Source: Arenimonas oryziterrae DSM 21050 = YC6267 (GTDB lineage Bacteria > Pseudomonadota > Gammaproteobacteria > Xanthomonadales > Xanthomonadaceae). Taken from it: DNA of 64,000 nt. Shown one piece after another: positions 56,590-64,000 of the stretch. The stretch's first letter is position 1. Each line of letters begins with the position of its first letter. Where the stretch lies: NCBI RefSeq assembly GCF_000420545.1, contig NZ_ATVD01000003.1, positions 124,001 to 188,000 on the forward strand, written 5' to 3'. Below the pieces are notes generated by a model that made no database searches, was not told the origin of the DNA, and was given only the letters and a program-made list of their open reading frames with translations. Made by a program: the position numbers and the translations under genes.

Positions 56590-56976
56590 TCAGCCGCGGG
56601 CGGCTTTCATCCGGGCCAGGTCGATCGGCTGGATCGTCTTGATGCGGCAACGCATGCGCCCGGCGATGATGCTGTCGGTGCCGGCACGCAGGCGTCCACC
56701 GAAACCGTCGACGGCGACCATCTCGCGGCCGCTCAGATCCCAGCACGCGCTCTGCAGGGTCAGCAGATAGGCCTGGCTGGGCTTGGTCCAGACGACGACG
56801 GTACGGTCATCGACCTTGTCCCAATTATGGAACCGCGTGTAGTCGATCTCGCGCACCGGCTCGCCGACATAGGGCGTGTACTGCGACGTCGCGGCGGCTT
56901 TCGGTTCGGAATGCAGGCTCGCGCAAGCGGACAAGGTCAGGGTGGCGGCGAGCAGGATCAGCTGAGGAGTTTTCAT
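56590..56976 (-). CDS. DUF6491-like lipoprotein
   Basis: 128 residues from ATG at 56974-56976. Signal peptide KTPQLILLAATLTLSAC with a type II lipobox (LSAC). The mature protein carries VREIDYTRFHNWDKVDDRTVVVWTKPSQAYLL-type sequence, ACWDLSGREMVAV and ends with a RCRIKTIQPIDLARMK pattern. This matches the DUF6491 family as I remember it, small lipoproteins common in xanthomonads whose two Cys (here in SACWDL and RCRI) may pair. Function is unknown. It lies alone between prlC and the aldehyde dehydrogenase gene. Confidence 0.82.
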   Translation of the reverse strand: MKTPQLILLAATLTLSACASLHSEPKAAATSQYTPYVGEPVREIDYTRFHNWDKVDDRTVVVWTKPSQAYLLTLQSACWDLSGREMVAVDGFGGRLRAGTDSIIAGRMRCRIKTIQPIDLARMKAARG

Positions 56977-57057
56977 GGCAGGCCTCGGGGGTGGCATCTG
57001 GAAGGAGGGGTGCGGGGGCACCCCGGACTATCCGACACAAAAGCTGAACCGATGCCC

Positions 57058-58476
57058 TCAGCGGGTCAGCCAGGCGATCGCGCGCCGGGCGAAATCGCTG
57101 TAAGGCGCATCGAACAGCTTCATGCCGTTCAAGCGCGCCTGATACATCACCGGCATGGCCTTGCTGAAGGTCAGGAAGCCGGCGTGTCCGTGGTAGTGGC
57201 CCATGCCGCTGGCACCGACGCCGCCGATCGGCAATTCGTCCTGGCCGAACTGGATGATCACGTCGTTCACGCAGGCGGTGCCGGCAGAAATGCGATCGAG
57301 CGAGCGGGCGACGCGCGCGCCGTCGCGATCGAACGGATAGAACGCGAGCGGCTTGTCGCGCGCGAGGATGAAGGCCAGCGCCTCCTCGTGCGTGTCGTAG
57401 CTCTTCACCGGCAGCAGCGGGCCGAAAATTTCCTGCCGCATGACCTGGCAGTCGTCCGGTGGATCGATCAGCACGGTCGGCGGCACGATCTCGATGCCGG
57501 TCGGCAGTGTTTCCCCGGCCGGCAGATGCTGGCGGATCACGGTGCCGCGCGCCCGCGCTTCCTCGAGCCAATCGCGCAGGCGCGTGGCCTGGCGGGAATT
57601 CACGATTGCGGTGTAATCGGGATTGTCGGCCAGCGTCGGATAGCGACGCGCGAAACTCGCCATCAGCGCATCGACAAAGGCATCGCGCTTGTCGCGCGGC
57701 ACGAGCACGTAATCGGGCGCGACGCAGGTCTGGCCGGCGTTGAAGCACTTGCCGAATGCGATGCGGTCGGCGGCCTGCTCGATCGGGTAGTCGGGCGCGA
57801 TCAGCGCCGGCGACTTGCCGCCGAGCTCGAGCGTGACCGGCGTGAGATTGGGCGCGGCCGCGGCCATGACATGACGGCCCACCGCGGTCGAGCCGGTGAA
57901 CAGCAAATGGTCGAAGGGCAGCTGGGTGAACGCCGCGGCGAGTTCAGCGCCGCCCTGCATGACCACGACCTGGTCGGCCGTGAATACCTCGCCGAGCATC
58001 TTCGCGATCAACGCGCTGACCTGCGGCGTGAACTCCGAGGGTTTGATCATCGCGCGGTTGCCGGCGGCGAGCGCGTTGACCAGCGGAATGATCGCGAGCT
58101 GGAACGGGTAATTCCACGGCGCCACGATGCCGACCACGCCCAGCGGCTGATAGCGCAGTTCGCCGCGCGCGGGCCGGAAAGTGAGATTGACCGGCCGCCG
58201 GGTCGGACGCATCCAGCGGCGCAGATGCTTGCGCGCGTGGCCGATCTCGTCGAGCGTCACCAGGACGTCGGCGCCGAGGGTCTCGAGCGGCGCGCGCCGG
58301 CCGAAGTCGGCCGAGCAGGCGAGCACGAGTTCGTCGCGGTAGCGGCGCACGGCCTGACCGAGGCGATCGAGCGCATCGCGGCGCTCGTCATAGGTCGCGA
58401 TGTGCTGGCGCTGGGCCGCGCGCAGGCGCTCGAACGCGGGCTTGAGGGTATCGATGGCGGTGGGCGGGGTGTCCAT
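57058..58476 (-). CDS. Coniferyl-aldehyde dehydrogenase-like NAD(P) aldehyde dehydrogenase
   Basis: 472 residues from ATG at 58474-58476. ALDH motifs are VGIVAPWNYPFQLAIIPLVNALAAGNRAMIKPSE, LFTGSTAVGRHV, LELGGKSPALI with the general-base Glu, and FNAGQTCVAPDYVL with the catalytic Cys (quoted in parts). QTCVAPDY and the C-terminal GVGASGMGHYHGHAGFLTFSK place it in the class 3-like CalB group, which oxidises coniferyl and other hydrophobic aldehydes. No aromatic catabolic genes are adjacent, so the real substrate may be a fatty aldehyde. It is divergent from the carbonic anhydrase gene. Confidence 0.86.
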   Translation of the reverse strand: MDTPPTAIDTLKPAFERLRAAQRQHIATYDERRDALDRLGQAVRRYRDELVLACSADFGRRAPLETLGADVLVTLDEIGHARKHLRRWMRPTRRPVNLTFRPARGELRYQPLGVVGIVAPWNYPFQLAIIPLVNALAAGNRAMIKPSEFTPQVSALIAKMLGEVFTADQVVVMQGGAELAAAFTQLPFDHLLFTGSTAVGRHVMAAAAPNLTPVTLELGGKSPALIAPDYPIEQAADRIAFGKCFNAGQTCVAPDYVLVPRDKRDAFVDALMASFARRYPTLADNPDYTAIVNSRQATRLRDWLEEARARGTVIRQHLPAGETLPTGIEIVPPTVLIDPPDDCQVMRQEIFGPLLPVKSYDTHEEALAFILARDKPLAFYPFDRDGARVARSLDRISAGTACVNDVIIQFGQDELPIGGVGASGMGHYHGHAGFLTFSKAMPVMYQARLNGMKLFDAPYSDFARRAIAWLTR

Positions 58477-58522
58477 GGGCCGAGTCTAGCGCGATGACTA
58501 CGCCCCGGCGTAAAGCCGGCCT

Positions 58523-58534
58523 TACAATCGGGGC
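58523..58534 (+). promoter_or_regulatory. -10 box directly before the carbonic anhydrase start
   Basis: TACAAT (58523-58528) is followed by only 6 nt, CGGGGC, before ATG 58535. The transcription start would fall at the start codon, a leaderless arrangement. No Shine-Dalgarno is present. The -35 position is GC-rich and not recognisable. Confidence 0.4.
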
Positions 58535-59071
58535 ATGAACCTGCGCCCCTTCGAACAGATTTTCCCCACCGTCGGCGAACGCGTCTTCGTCGACCCCGCC
58601 GCCACCGTGATCGGCGATGTCGTGCTTGGCGACGACGTCTCGGTCTGGCCCGGCACCGTGATCCGCGGCGACGTGAACTTCATCCGCATCGGTGCGCGCA
58701 CCAATATCCAGGACGGCACGATCATCCACGTGACCCACGACGGTCCGTACGGCAAGCCTGGCGGCTTCGCCACGATCATCGGCGAGGACGTCACCATCGG
58801 CCACGGCGCGATCGTGCATGCCTGCGTCATCGAGGACGCCTGCCTGATCGGCATGGGCAGCACCGTGCTCGACGGAGCGGTGGTGAAGAAAAACGGCTTC
58901 GTCGGCGCCGGCGCGGTCATCCCGCCGGGCAAGACGGTCGGCAGCGGCGAATTGTGGCTGGGCAATCCGGCGCGCTGCGTGCGCCGGCTCAGCGACAAGG
59001 AAATCGAGCAGCTGTATTACTCGGCCCAGCACTACCTGCGCCTCAAGGACCGCTACCTCGCCAGCGCTTGA
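58535..59071 (+). CDS. Gamma carbonic anhydrase family protein (YrdA-like)
   Basis: 178 residues from ATG 58535. It is a left-handed beta-helix built from hexapeptide repeats (VIGDVVLGDDVSVWPGTVIRGD, IRIGARTNIQDGTIIHV, VTIGHGAIVHACVIEDACLIGMGS; quoted in parts). The three zinc-ligand histidines are visible in HVTHD, GHGAIVHAC. Such proteins are called YrdA or PaaY-like; enzymatic carbonic anhydrase activity is proven for only a few. It is monocistronic and convergent with the YkgJ-like gene. Confidence 0.92.
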   Translation: MNLRPFEQIFPTVGERVFVDPAATVIGDVVLGDDVSVWPGTVIRGDVNFIRIGARTNIQDGTIIHVTHDGPYGKPGGFATIIGEDVTIGHGAIVHACVIEDACLIGMGSTVLDGAVVKKNGFVGAGAVIPPGKTVGSGELWLGNPARCVRRLSDKEIEQLYYSAQHYLRLKDRYLASA

Positions 59072-59085
59072 GTCCGCGCGCCGGG

Positions 59086-59367
59086 TCAACCCGCGCGCGG
59101 ACCGGTCGCCTGCTCCAGCGCCGTCAGGAAGGTGAGGGCGTCCTCGCGACGGCGGCCGCACATCTCCAGGCTCGGTCGCAGGCGCAGGCACACCGCCGGG
59201 CGTTCGGGACGACCGAAAATCGCGCAGCGGTTGTCGTCGGTGAGCTGCACGCAACGCACGCCGGCCGGTTTGCCGGCGGGCATGCCGGGAATCGGCGAGG
59301 AGATCGACGGCGCGATGCAGCAGGCGCCGCAACCAGCGCGGCATTCGGGAACCGGGGGCAGGGACAT
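59086..59367 (-). CDS. YkgJ-family cysteine cluster protein
   Basis: 93 residues from ATG at 59365-59367. The CRAGCGACC cluster (C9, C13, C16, C17) and later C39, C48, C60 and C70 fit the zinc/iron-chelating YkgJ family (CxxCxACC, then CPFL-like replaced here by [13 protein letters not shown]). A TAGGCT -10-like box (complement of 59374-59379) lies 6 nt before the ATG, again leaving no leader. The function is unknown; members may carry a metal cluster. The neighbouring 59368-59608 spacer has no other gene. Confidence 0.85.
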   Translation of the reverse strand: MSLPPVPECRAGCGACCIAPSISSPIPGMPAGKPAGVRCVQLTDDNRCAIFGRPERPAVCLRLRPSLEMCGRRREDALTFLTALEQATGPRAG

Positions 59368-59608
59368 GCGTCCAGCCTACCCGAGCGGCGCGGCGCAAAC
59401 GCGATGCGGCCCGCGGTTTCCACGCAAATACCTTGCGCCGCCGCAGCCGCTGGTGAAAAGTATCCGCCAAGGCACTTTCCGGACGACCCATGCCAGACCG
59501 CAACACCCCCCATGCCCATACGGCGGCACGGGTTTCAGACGTTGCGCACGGCGAGCCGAGGGACGGAAATCACACCGGACAGCGTCCGCCGCACGGCGCG
59601 CCTGTCTG

Positions 59609-60307
59609 ATGGCGAACCCGCTGCCCCGCCTGGACACCCTGCGCGAAGTCGAGACGCCCGAAGGCGTCGCGCTGACCTTGCGTGCGGCCGGCCCGGTGCC
59701 GCGCGCCGTCGCCTGGCTGATGGACCTGGCGATCCGCCTGGCCATTCTGTGGGTGCTCGCGATCATCACCGCCCTGCTCGGCGAAGCGGGCACGGGCGTG
59801 TATCTGGTGCTGCTCTTCCTGATCTTCTGGGCCTATCCGATCGCCTTCGAACTGCTCTGGCACGGGCAGACGCCGGGCAAACGCGCGATGGGCCTGCGCG
59901 TGATCCGCGACAACGGCGCGCCGATCGGCTGGATTCCCTCGATCGTGCGCAATCTGTTGCGCACCGCCGACATGTTTCCGTTCCTGTACGGATTCGGCCT
60001 CGCGAGCACGCTTATCGATGCGCATGCGCGAAGGCTCGGCGACATCGTCGCCGGCACCCTGGTCGTGCATGTCGATGCCGAGGGCATGACGCGCGGCGCG
60101 CCGACCGTGCCGCCGCTGCCGCCACCGCTGCCGCTGTTGCCGGAAGAACAATCGGCCCTGGTCTCGTTCGCCGAACGCGCGCCGCTGATCACCCGCGAGC
60201 GCCAGGTGGAGCTGGCCAACCTGCTTGAACCGCTGAGCGGGCAGGGTGGCTTCGCCGGCCTGCAGCGCGTGTTCGGCTATGCCAACTGGCTGCTGGGCCG
60301 GCGATGA
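59609..60307 (+). CDS. RDD family membrane protein
   Basis: 232 residues from ATG 59609. The RDD domain spans about 25-165, with helices AWLMDLAIRLAILWVLAIITALL and GVYLVLLFLIFWAYPIAFELLW, then the signature GQTPGKRAMGLRVIRDNG. The first helix carries Arg and Asp (PRAVAWLMDLAIR) as in typical RDD proteins. A Pro-rich cytosolic tail follows. It is the first gene of a four-gene membrane operon, overlapping the SpoIIM-like gene by 4 nt. RDD proteins may transport solutes or ions, but the substrate here is unknown. Confidence 0.9.
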   Translation: MANPLPRLDTLREVETPEGVALTLRAAGPVPRAVAWLMDLAIRLAILWVLAIITALLGEAGTGVYLVLLFLIFWAYPIAFELLWHGQTPGKRAMGLRVIRDNGAPIGWIPSIVRNLLRTADMFPFLYGFGLASTLIDAHARRLGDIVAGTLVVHVDAEGMTRGAPTVPPLPPPLPLLPEEQSALVSFAERAPLITRERQVELANLLEPLSGQGGFAGLQRVFGYANWLLGRR

Positions 60308-61296
60308 AACAGGACGTCTTCACCGCGCGCTACACCGCCGAATGGGCGATGCTCGAACGCTGGCTCGACGCGCAGGAACATCGCCGCGCGCGCACGAATG
60401 CGACACCCCCGGAATTCACCGAGATCGAGTTTCCGGCGCGCTACCGGCGCCTCTGCCAGCAGCTCGCGCTCGCACGCGGCCGCGGCTACAGCCCGCTCGT
60501 GGTCAATCGTCTGCAGGCGCTCATGCAGCGCGGCCATCGCCTTCTGTACAAGCCGCCGGTGCCGCGCTGGCGTCGCATCACCGACTACGTGCTGATGGAT
60601 TTTCCGCGTCTGGTGCGCGCCAATGCCCGCGTCATGTGGCTGGCGGCCTTGCTGCTGTACCTGCCGATGGGCGCGATGATCGGGGCGATGCAGTCGCATC
60701 CGGAACTGGCGCAGGCGTTCTTCGAGCCCAACCAGCAGGCGAACATGGAGGAGATGTACAACCCCGGCGCCGAGCATATCGGCCGCGATCGCGAGAGCAG
60801 CGGCGACCTGCAGATGTTTGGCGTGTACATCTGGAACAACATCAGCATCGGCTTCAAGACCTTCGCCAGCGGCCTGCTGCTCGGCGTCGGCACCGTGTTC
60901 GTCCTGCTCAGCAACGGCTTCGAGATCGGCGCGGTCGCCGGCCATCTCACTGTGATCGGGTACGGCGGACCGTTCTGGAGTTTCGTCGTCGGACATTCGT
61001 CGTTCGAACTGACCGCGATCGTGATTTTCGGCGGTGCCGGCCTGCGCTTGGGCTTGGCGATGATCGCGCCGGGACGGCGCAGCCGCGCGCGCGCACTGCA
61101 GGACGCGGGTTGGGTCGGCGCGCACCTGGCCCTGGGCGGCTTCGTGATGCTGATCGTCGCGGCCTTCATCGAAGCATTCTGGTCGTCCAACGGCGCCTTG
61201 CCGCCGGTGGTGAAATACAGCGTCGGCGGCGTGTTGTGGTTGTTCGTGCTGCTGTGGCTGCTGCGCGGCGGCAAGGGGACGACGCATGCGTCTTGA
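60304..61296 (+). CDS. Stage II sporulation protein M-like membrane protein
   Basis: 330 residues from ATG 60304, overlapping the RDD gene by 4 nt. A cytosolic N-terminal region of about 110 residues precedes the SpoIIM-type domain. Membrane helices include VMWLAALLLYLPMGAMIGAM, NNISIGFKTFASGLLLGVGTVFVLLSNGFEIG, FWSFVVGHSSFELTAIVIFGGAGLRLG and two C-terminal helices. The FxxNNISIGF and GHSSFEL motifs are the family's hallmark. Sporulation is not implied; this branch is common in Gram-negative bacteria next to RDD, DUF4129, DUF4350, MoxR and DUF58 genes. Confidence 0.9.
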   Translation: MKQDVFTARYTAEWAMLERWLDAQEHRRARTNATPPEFTEIEFPARYRRLCQQLALARGRGYSPLVVNRLQALMQRGHRLLYKPPVPRWRRITDYVLMDFPRLVRANARVMWLAALLLYLPMGAMIGAMQSHPELAQAFFEPNQQANMEEMYNPGAEHIGRDRESSGDLQMFGVYIWNNISIGFKTFASGLLLGVGTVFVLLSNGFEIGAVAGHLTVIGYGGPFWSFVVGHSSFELTAIVIFGGAGLRLGLAMIAPGRRSRARALQDAGWVGAHLALGGFVMLIVAAFIEAFWSSNGALPPVVKYSVGGVLWLFVLLWLLRGGKGTTHAS

Positions 61297-62923
61297 TGCC
61301 GTCCGCATCGCCCTGCGTCCGCGCTCGCCCTGGGAAGCGATCGATCTGGGCCTGAGCCTGGTGCGCGAATATTCCGCAGCGATCTGGGGACCGTGGTTCC
61401 TGTTGAGCCTGCCGGTGTTCGCCGTGCTCAACGCGCTCGCCTGGTGGGCGCAGATGCCCTGGCTGGCCCTGCTGGCGATGTGGTGGCTCAAGCCGGTGTT
61501 CGCGCGCATTCCCCTGTATGTGTTGTCGCGCGCGGTGTTCGGCACGACACCTGATTGGCGCGAAACCGTGCGCGCGCAGAAAACCTGGGGCTGGCGCGGC
61601 CTGTGGCCGACCCTGCTGTGGCGACGTCCGGATCCGCTGCGCAGCCTGCATTTTCCGATCGATCTGCTCGAGGGGCTGGACGGCGCGCGCCGCTCGCAAC
61701 GCCGCGGCGTCTTGCGTCGCGCGATCTCCGGCCAGGCGGCGATGCTGACCTTTGTGATGGCGCTGTTCGTTTTCGCGCTGTTTCTGTCGGCCTGGGCGCT
61801 CGTGCTCATGTTCGCCAAGCCGGCGATGCTCAGCGAAACGCTCGAAAGCCTGTGGAAAACCTTCTTCCTGGATCCGCCGCTGTGGGCCTTTGCGGTCGTC
61901 AACGGCGTGGTGTGGCTGGCCGAGAGCGCGCTCGAGCCGTTCTACGTCGGCGGCGGGTTCGGTCTGTACCTCAATCGCCGTATCCACATCGAAGCCTGGG
62001 ATCTGGAGCTGGGGTTCCGGCGCCTGTCCGCGCGCCTGATCGAAGCCAGCCGCACGGCGGCCGCGGCGTTGGCGCTGTGCCTGCTGCTGGGCCTTGGCGC
62101 GTTCGGCCTTGCCTCGCCGGCACAGGCGGCGAGCGCGACGCCCACCGCGGCACCCGTGACGACCAACGAGATCGATTCCGCGAGTACGCGCGAGAACGCC
62201 AAGAAACCCGACGCTCCTGCCGAACCGGCGCCCGCCCGCGAAGCGGCCGCGACCACCTTGCCGAAGATCTTCGGCGGCCAGCTCGACCGCGGAGCGGAAC
62301 GCTTCGGGCGATCGGTGGAACGCGCCTATCGCGACCCGCAGTTGGGAGAGCGCAAGAAGATCGAGCGCTGGCAACTGAAAAAACTTTGGCAGCCGGATCC
62401 GAAGAAGCCGCAGGAGCCGCCGGCCTTCATCGCCGAGCTCGCGCACATCGTCGGCCTGATCGGCGAATACGGCCTGTGGTTGATCGCTGCGATCGTGCTG
62501 ATCTTCGTGCTGATCACCGCGCCGCGCTGGCTGCCCTGGGTGCGCGATCCGCGCACGCGTGGTGCGGCGCCCGAGGCCATCGACGAACAACAGATCGCCG
62601 TCGTCGTGCCGCTGCCCGACGACGTGCCCGCCGCCGTGCGTGGCCTGTGGCAGGCCGGCAGACGCCGCGAAGCGATGGCCTTGCTCTATCGCGCCTGCGT
62701 GCAGGGTCTGGCGCGGCGTCTGGGCGTGGCGCTGCCGCCGGGCAGCACCGAAGCGCAGTGTCTGCGCCGTGCGCGCGCCTTGCAGGACCCGGCCGGCGAA
62801 GCGGGCCTGCGCGAGATCGTGCGCGCCTGGCAATACGCGGCCTATGCCGGACGCTGGCCAGACGATGCCGAGCTCGACGCCCTGCTCGCGACCTGGTCGC
62901 GGCATTTCGGAGCGCGCGCATGA
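61286..62923 (+). CDS. DUF4129 domain membrane protein
   Basis: 545 residues from ATG 61286, overlapping the SpoIIM-like gene by 11 nt; AAGGGG lies upstream. Several N-terminal TM segments (IWGPWFLLSLPVFAVLNALAW, MLTFVMALFVFALFLSAWALVLMF, WAFAVVNGVVW). A Pro/Ala-rich loop precedes the TM at about 390-410 (YGLWLIAAIVLIFVLITAP). The C-terminal DUF4129 region is AGRRREAMALLYRACVQGLARRLG and ATWSRHFGARA. The C-terminal domain of these proteins is a helical module associated with protein maturation operons. Function is unknown. It overlaps DUF4350 by 4 nt. Confidence 0.9.
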   Translation: MRLDAVRIALRPRSPWEAIDLGLSLVREYSAAIWGPWFLLSLPVFAVLNALAWWAQMPWLALLAMWWLKPVFARIPLYVLSRAVFGTTPDWRETVRAQKTWGWRGLWPTLLWRRPDPLRSLHFPIDLLEGLDGARRSQRRGVLRRAISGQAAMLTFVMALFVFALFLSAWALVLMFAKPAMLSETLESLWKTFFLDPPLWAFAVVNGVVWLAESALEPFYVGGGFGLYLNRRIHIEAWDLELGFRRLSARLIEASRTAAAALALCLLLGLGAFGLASPAQAASATPTAAPVTTNEIDSASTRENAKKPDAPAEPAPAREAAATTLPKIFGGQLDRGAERFGRSVERAYRDPQLGERKKIERWQLKKLWQPDPKKPQEPPAFIAELAHIVGLIGEYGLWLIAAIVLIFVLITAPRWLPWVRDPRTRGAAPEAIDEQQIAVVVPLPDDVPAAVRGLWQAGRRREAMALLYRACVQGLARRLGVALPPGSTEAQCLRRARALQDPAGEAGLREIVRAWQYAAYAGRWPDDAELDALLATWSRHFGARA

Positions 62924-64000
62924 GCCGGAAAACCACCGCGATCGTTGGCGGCGGCGTGGCACTGATACTGGCGCTGGCGATCGCCGCCTTCCTGTATTTC
63001 TTCGAGAAGGTCTCCGACGAAATCCGCCTGCCGCCGCGCGGCGCAGCCTTGTACAACCCGCTGTTCGCGCTGGAACGCACGCTGGTTGCGCAAGGCGTGG
63101 TCGCGACCTCGTTGCCGCGCCTGGACCTGGACGCGATGCAACTGCGCGCCGGCGACGGCCTGGTGCTGTATGCCGATCCGCGCCGGCTCACGCCCGCGCA
63201 AGTCCAGGCCCTGGTCGCGTGGATCGAAGCCGGCGGCCACCTGATCGTCGGCCTGCCCGATATCGAGGAAGGCCGCTTCGGCGATCTGCTCGATCGTTTC
63301 GGCATCGCGCCCACCGAACGCAACTGGCATTGCCAGAAATTGCTCATCGATCCCACAAAAGAACCCGCATCGGTGTTGTGCGCGATGCATCGTTTCGAAC
63401 TGCCCGCCGATGGTGCGCTGGTCGCCTGGGGCGATCGTGACAACGGCTACGGCTATGCCCGTCTGCAACGCGGCCGCGGTACCGTCGACCTGGCGGCCGA
63501 ACTGGATTTCCTCAGCAACTACCAGCTCGACGAATTGCCGCAACAGCGCCTGGCGCATCAGGTCCTTGCACCGAGCCTGCATGGCGGCCGCGTCTTCCTG
63601 ATCTACGACGCCAGCGTGCCCTCGTTCTGGCGCCTGCTGATGACGCACGGCTGGGCGGCGCTGGCGGGCCTGGGGCTGATGATCGCGCTGTGGATCTGGA
63701 TGCGCAGTCAGCGCTTCGGTCCGCTTTTGCCGGTGGAGGCCGCCGATCGCCGCGCCTTGCTCGAACACGTACAGGCCGCCGGCGAACACGCCTGGCGGCG
63801 CGGCGCGGCGCGCGAACTGCATGCGGCGTTGCGTGATTTTTTCCTCGCCCGCCTGCGCCGACGCGATCCGATGGCGATCGCGCTGCAAGGCGAAGCGCGC
63901 ATCGACTACCTCGCCAAGAAACTCGACCTCGACGCCACGCGCATCCGCAATGCTCTCGTGCCGCCGCCGACCTTCCACGCCGAAAGCTTCCGCGAAGCCA
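62920..64000 (+). CDS. DUF4350 domain protein, N-terminal part (cut by window end)
   Basis: At least 360 residues from ATG 62920, open to the window edge. One N-terminal TM segment (IVGGGVALILALAIAAFLYFF) is followed by a periplasmic domain with PPRGAALYNPLFALERTL, WIEAGGHLIVGLPDIEEG and VFLIYDASVPSFWRLLM. This is the DUF4350 pattern, an alpha/beta fold like the GldG-type domain. A second TM at about 245-262 (GWAALAGLGLMIALWIWM) leads to a cytosolic C-terminal region. It overlaps DUF4129 by 4 nt. The next genes, outside the window, are expected to be MoxR AAA+ and DUF58, as in related genomes; that is a prediction. Confidence 0.9.
   Translation, partial: MSRKTTAIVGGGVALILALAIAAFLYFFEKVSDEIRLPPRGAALYNPLFALERTLVAQGVVATSLPRLDLDAMQLRAGDGLVLYADPRRLTPAQVQALVAWIEAGGHLIVGLPDIEEGRFGDLLDRFGIAPTERNWHCQKLLIDPTKEPASVLCAMHRFELPADGALVAWGDRDNGYGYARLQRGRGTVDLAAELDFLSNYQLDELPQQRLAHQVLAPSLHGGRVFLIYDASVPSFWRLLMTHGWAALAGLGLMIALWIWMRSQRFGPLLPVEAADRRALLEHVQAAGEHAWRRGAARELHAALRDFFLARLRRRDPMAIALQGEARIDYLAKKLDLDATRIRNALVPPPTFHAESFREA

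Overview
The window is a dense stretch of a high-G+C gammaproteobacterial chromosome, most probably from the order Lysobacterales (Xanthomonadales). The evidence is the rhlB / trxA-rho neighbourhood shared by gammaproteobacteria, a XanB2/FkbO-type chorismatase, a CysN-CysC fusion, two secreted S9 peptidases, a DUF6491-type lipoprotein, and a C-loop small RNA candidate next to polA that resembles Xanthomonas sX13. The genus cannot be read from the sequence. I see no tRNA or rRNA gene, insertion sequence, prophage or CRISPR array. The region reads as core chromosome.

Layout. 1-7040 is an assimilatory sulfate gene cluster: end of cysH, divergent cysB, then cysG, a small ORF, cysK, cysD and a fused cysNC. 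7065-10867 (minus strand) holds ung, a Septum_form-like lipoprotein, and the ftsE-ftsX-response regulator operon. 10966-15129 holds rhlB diverging from trxA-rho. 15228-20643 holds a Kef-type antiporter and, convergent to it, ycgL with a giant membrane-anchored ankyrin protein. 20803-25779 holds an S9 peptidase, an atypical SDR and a DUF885 hydrolase.

25855-31039 (minus strand) is a three-gene histidine kinase / receiver / REC-PAS-GAF-GGDEF-EAL operon for c-di-GMP signalling. 31247-36268 holds a DPP-IV-like peptidase, two SDRs and a saccharopine dehydrogenase-like reductase. 36531-39140 holds a second GGDEF-EAL protein and two membrane proteins. 39184-48983 holds uvrD, a PknB-like kinase, a dihaem cytochrome c, a GNAT protein, polA, the sRNA candidate and hemF. 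49052-54478 holds the chorismatase, xth, ltaE, a DHA2 exporter and a divergent MarR-GNAT fusion with a palindromic operator over its promoter. 54483-59367 holds prlC, a DUF6491 lipoprotein, a coniferyl-aldehyde dehydrogenase-like gene, a gamma carbonic anhydrase and a YkgJ-like protein. 59609 to the window end is an RDD / SpoIIM-like / DUF4129 / DUF4350 membrane operon cut by the edge.

How the genes work together. The sulfur cluster encodes sulfate activation (CysD, CysNC), PAPS reduction (CysH), the sirohaem needed by sulfite reductase (CysG), cysteine formation (CysK) and the regulator (CysB). Signalling is a second theme: three receiver-containing proteins, one histidine kinase, one Ser/Thr kinase, and two EAL proteins whose GGDEF halves are degenerate. 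DNA repair and replication genes (ung, uvrD, polA, xth) are scattered singletons. The most unusual non-coding item is the polA-hemF intergenic RNA with CCCC loops. The most unusual coding items are the long disordered N-terminus of Rho, the ankyrin protein, and the unphosphorylatable-looking first receiver beside ftsEX.
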